Assembly: GCA_945910005.1 (NCBI GenBank)
Contig: OX246743.1
Coordinates: forward strand, 42,566,736-42,630,735
Direction of reading: 5' to 3'
Source of the DNA: Isoperla grammatica
Lineage: Eukaryota; Arthropoda; Insecta; Plecoptera; Perlodidae
Length of the DNA: 64,000 bases
Under the pieces are notes generated by a model, which saw only the letters and a program-made list of their open reading frames with translations, had not been told where the DNA came from and searched no databases. Below are positions 62,600-64,000 of this stretch, one piece after another. Position numbers and translations under genes: made by a program. The stretch's first letter is position 1; every line of letters begins with the position of its first letter.

Positions 62600-64000
62600 A
62601 TAATTGAATTGTTCTGGGCCAAGCTTTTTTTTAGTGGAATTCTTTACAATAACCTCTAGACTCGAGCTAGGAGGTTAACCTAACCTCACATTTTGCCTAG
62701 TGGCAGGCCCTGCCGCACATTTGGAAGTCTCTAGGCCTACTCTGTGTTCATCAAGACACGTAGGCCTAGGCCCTAATAGGCCTATACGTTCTCAGTACAA
62801 TCATATTTTGTTTACATATCTTCTTGTAGGCCTAGGCCTAGACCCGTAACAACAATGCAGGCACAGTGTTGTTGTCTATTTATTTATTTATTTATTTATT
62901 TATTATTCTTTCACCTGACATTTACATGATAAATGTGTGCTCCCTAGTGCATGATTGTAGGTCTTACTGTAGGCCTACCCTAGCCCTAGGTACGGTAGGG
63001 CCTAGGCCTCTCATTCGTGGGATTGACCAAATCCATTTCATAATCAATATTTTCTCAAGCTTGACGTAGGCTAGGCCTAGCAGGTCTGCCTAGGCCTAGG
63101 CCTAGGCATAGCCTGCCTGTTTGTATAACAGAGCCCAATCACAACCCATCATTTTTATTCATATCATGAAGTTTAGGGCATGTTTATGTTTCAAGTTAGG
63201 GCCTACTACTATTTTTTACAGTGTGTAAAAATTCACAATAAAATCACCAAGATATTTATTTATTATTATTATTATTCATTCACCTGACATTTACATGATA
63301 AATGTGTGCTCCTCTTGAGAGAGAGGATTTCAACAGGTGTATTGGATTACAATTGTGAATTCCGTTGTTGTAGGCCTAGGGCCTAGTCTACCTAATACCT
63401 GGTGTCCTTGCTTAGGTTAATACGTAGGGCCTACTACAATACAGGCCTACCATCAGTTTATTGTGAACGAGAAGCATTTCCTTTTATTACGTTGCATCTC
63501 GATGCCGATACTTTTGAGTCCCGGGTAACACTATCAATAGGCCTAACTGTAATTACCCTTGCAATTGTAAGCATAATGCAAATTTACTTGTTAAGCATAG
63601 GCCTCTATCTTACGATGAGAATGCACAATACCATTCCATAGGCCTGATGGAGTTGATGTTTCCTGGTAACTGTAAGGGAGTGGTCTCTAGTAGGCCTATC
63701 GAACTTGTCGTTCAGACTGCAAATTACACACACTGATAATATGTTACTAGTACTACCATATTTAGTACCTAGACCTGTTATTTTATTGCACATTAGTGCT
63801 TACCATTAGGCATATAAAAGTTGTCATTAGACCTACTGGGACATAAACCTACCATTGGCCTACAGGCCTGTAGTTTTCAGGGTAGGCCTACCGGTAGGCC
63901 TTTTGTAGACCTTCACAAAGCTAGATTTAGACGTACCTTGCTAAAAAAGAAAAAAATAGAAAAGTATGACTAGTTACGGAAATTATGGAAAATAACATAT
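62600..64000. other. Non-coding stretch rich in TAGGCCTA words and short repeats
   Basis: AGGCCTAGGCCTA-type words are frequent. (TTTA)n lies at about 62878-62905 and (TTA)n near 63262-63275. CACCTGACATTTACATGATA followed by AATGTGTGCTCC occurs twice (about 62914 and 63281). No exon was recognised. Missing AMT exons were sought here on the minus strand and not found. Confidence 0.45.

Overview
The window is nuclear DNA of a metazoan. All genes are split by GT-AG introns, there are no prokaryotic signals, and tandem satellites, tRNA-derived SINEs and MITE-like elements are abundant. An AMT-type ammonium transporter (absent from vertebrates), an invertebrate-style daughterless N-terminus and frequent TAGGCCTA words suggest a marine invertebrate, perhaps an echinoderm, hemichordate or mollusc. 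I cannot narrow this further.

Left two thirds (1-42 kb, minus strand): this appears to be the 5' part of an E-protein (daughterless/TCF4/TCF12-type bHLH) gene. Coding exon 1 is at 41967-41886, and a phase-compatible 47-bp exon 2 is at 16254-16208, so the first coding intron is about 25.6 kb. The remaining exons must lie beyond the left edge or are unrecognised. The intron space holds five tandem arrays (94, 84, 135, 76 and 65 bp units), nearly all of the long poly(C)/poly(G) tracts, several MITEs and fold-backs, and a family of tRNA-headed SINEs. Nested on the same strand at 8253-3257 is a complete five-exon gene for a 909-residue protein that fuses a Mutator-like transposase domain to a YqaJ-type PD-(D/E)XK nuclease domain.

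Right third (42-64 kb): three conserved housekeeping or membrane genes were rebuilt exon by exon with consistent phases. RNF113 (minus, seven coding exons, 49065-46848) is a CCCH plus RING spliceosomal E3 ligase. ORC4 (plus, five coding exons, 50631-53038) is a subunit of the origin recognition complex. The third is the C-terminal half of an ammonium transporter (minus, five exons, 60955-55781), whose N-terminal exons lie to the right. RNF113 and ORC4 diverge from a region with a consensus E2F site. Two hAT-like MITEs with related ends flank ORC4, the downstream one with a perfect 8-bp target duplication. AMT introns hold a 2.1-kb 119-bp satellite and a nested pair of transposons: an element with a 9-bp target duplication (Mutator-like) inserted in one with a TTA duplication (Harbinger-like).

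The genes do not form one pathway; they are ordinary neighbours. The most notable points are the complete Mutator/YqaJ gene nested in a developmental regulator's giant intron, the presence of a 9-bp-TSD non-autonomous element in the same window, and several repeat arrays with internal structure (B-box-like motif in every unit, covarying hairpins, three open frames).
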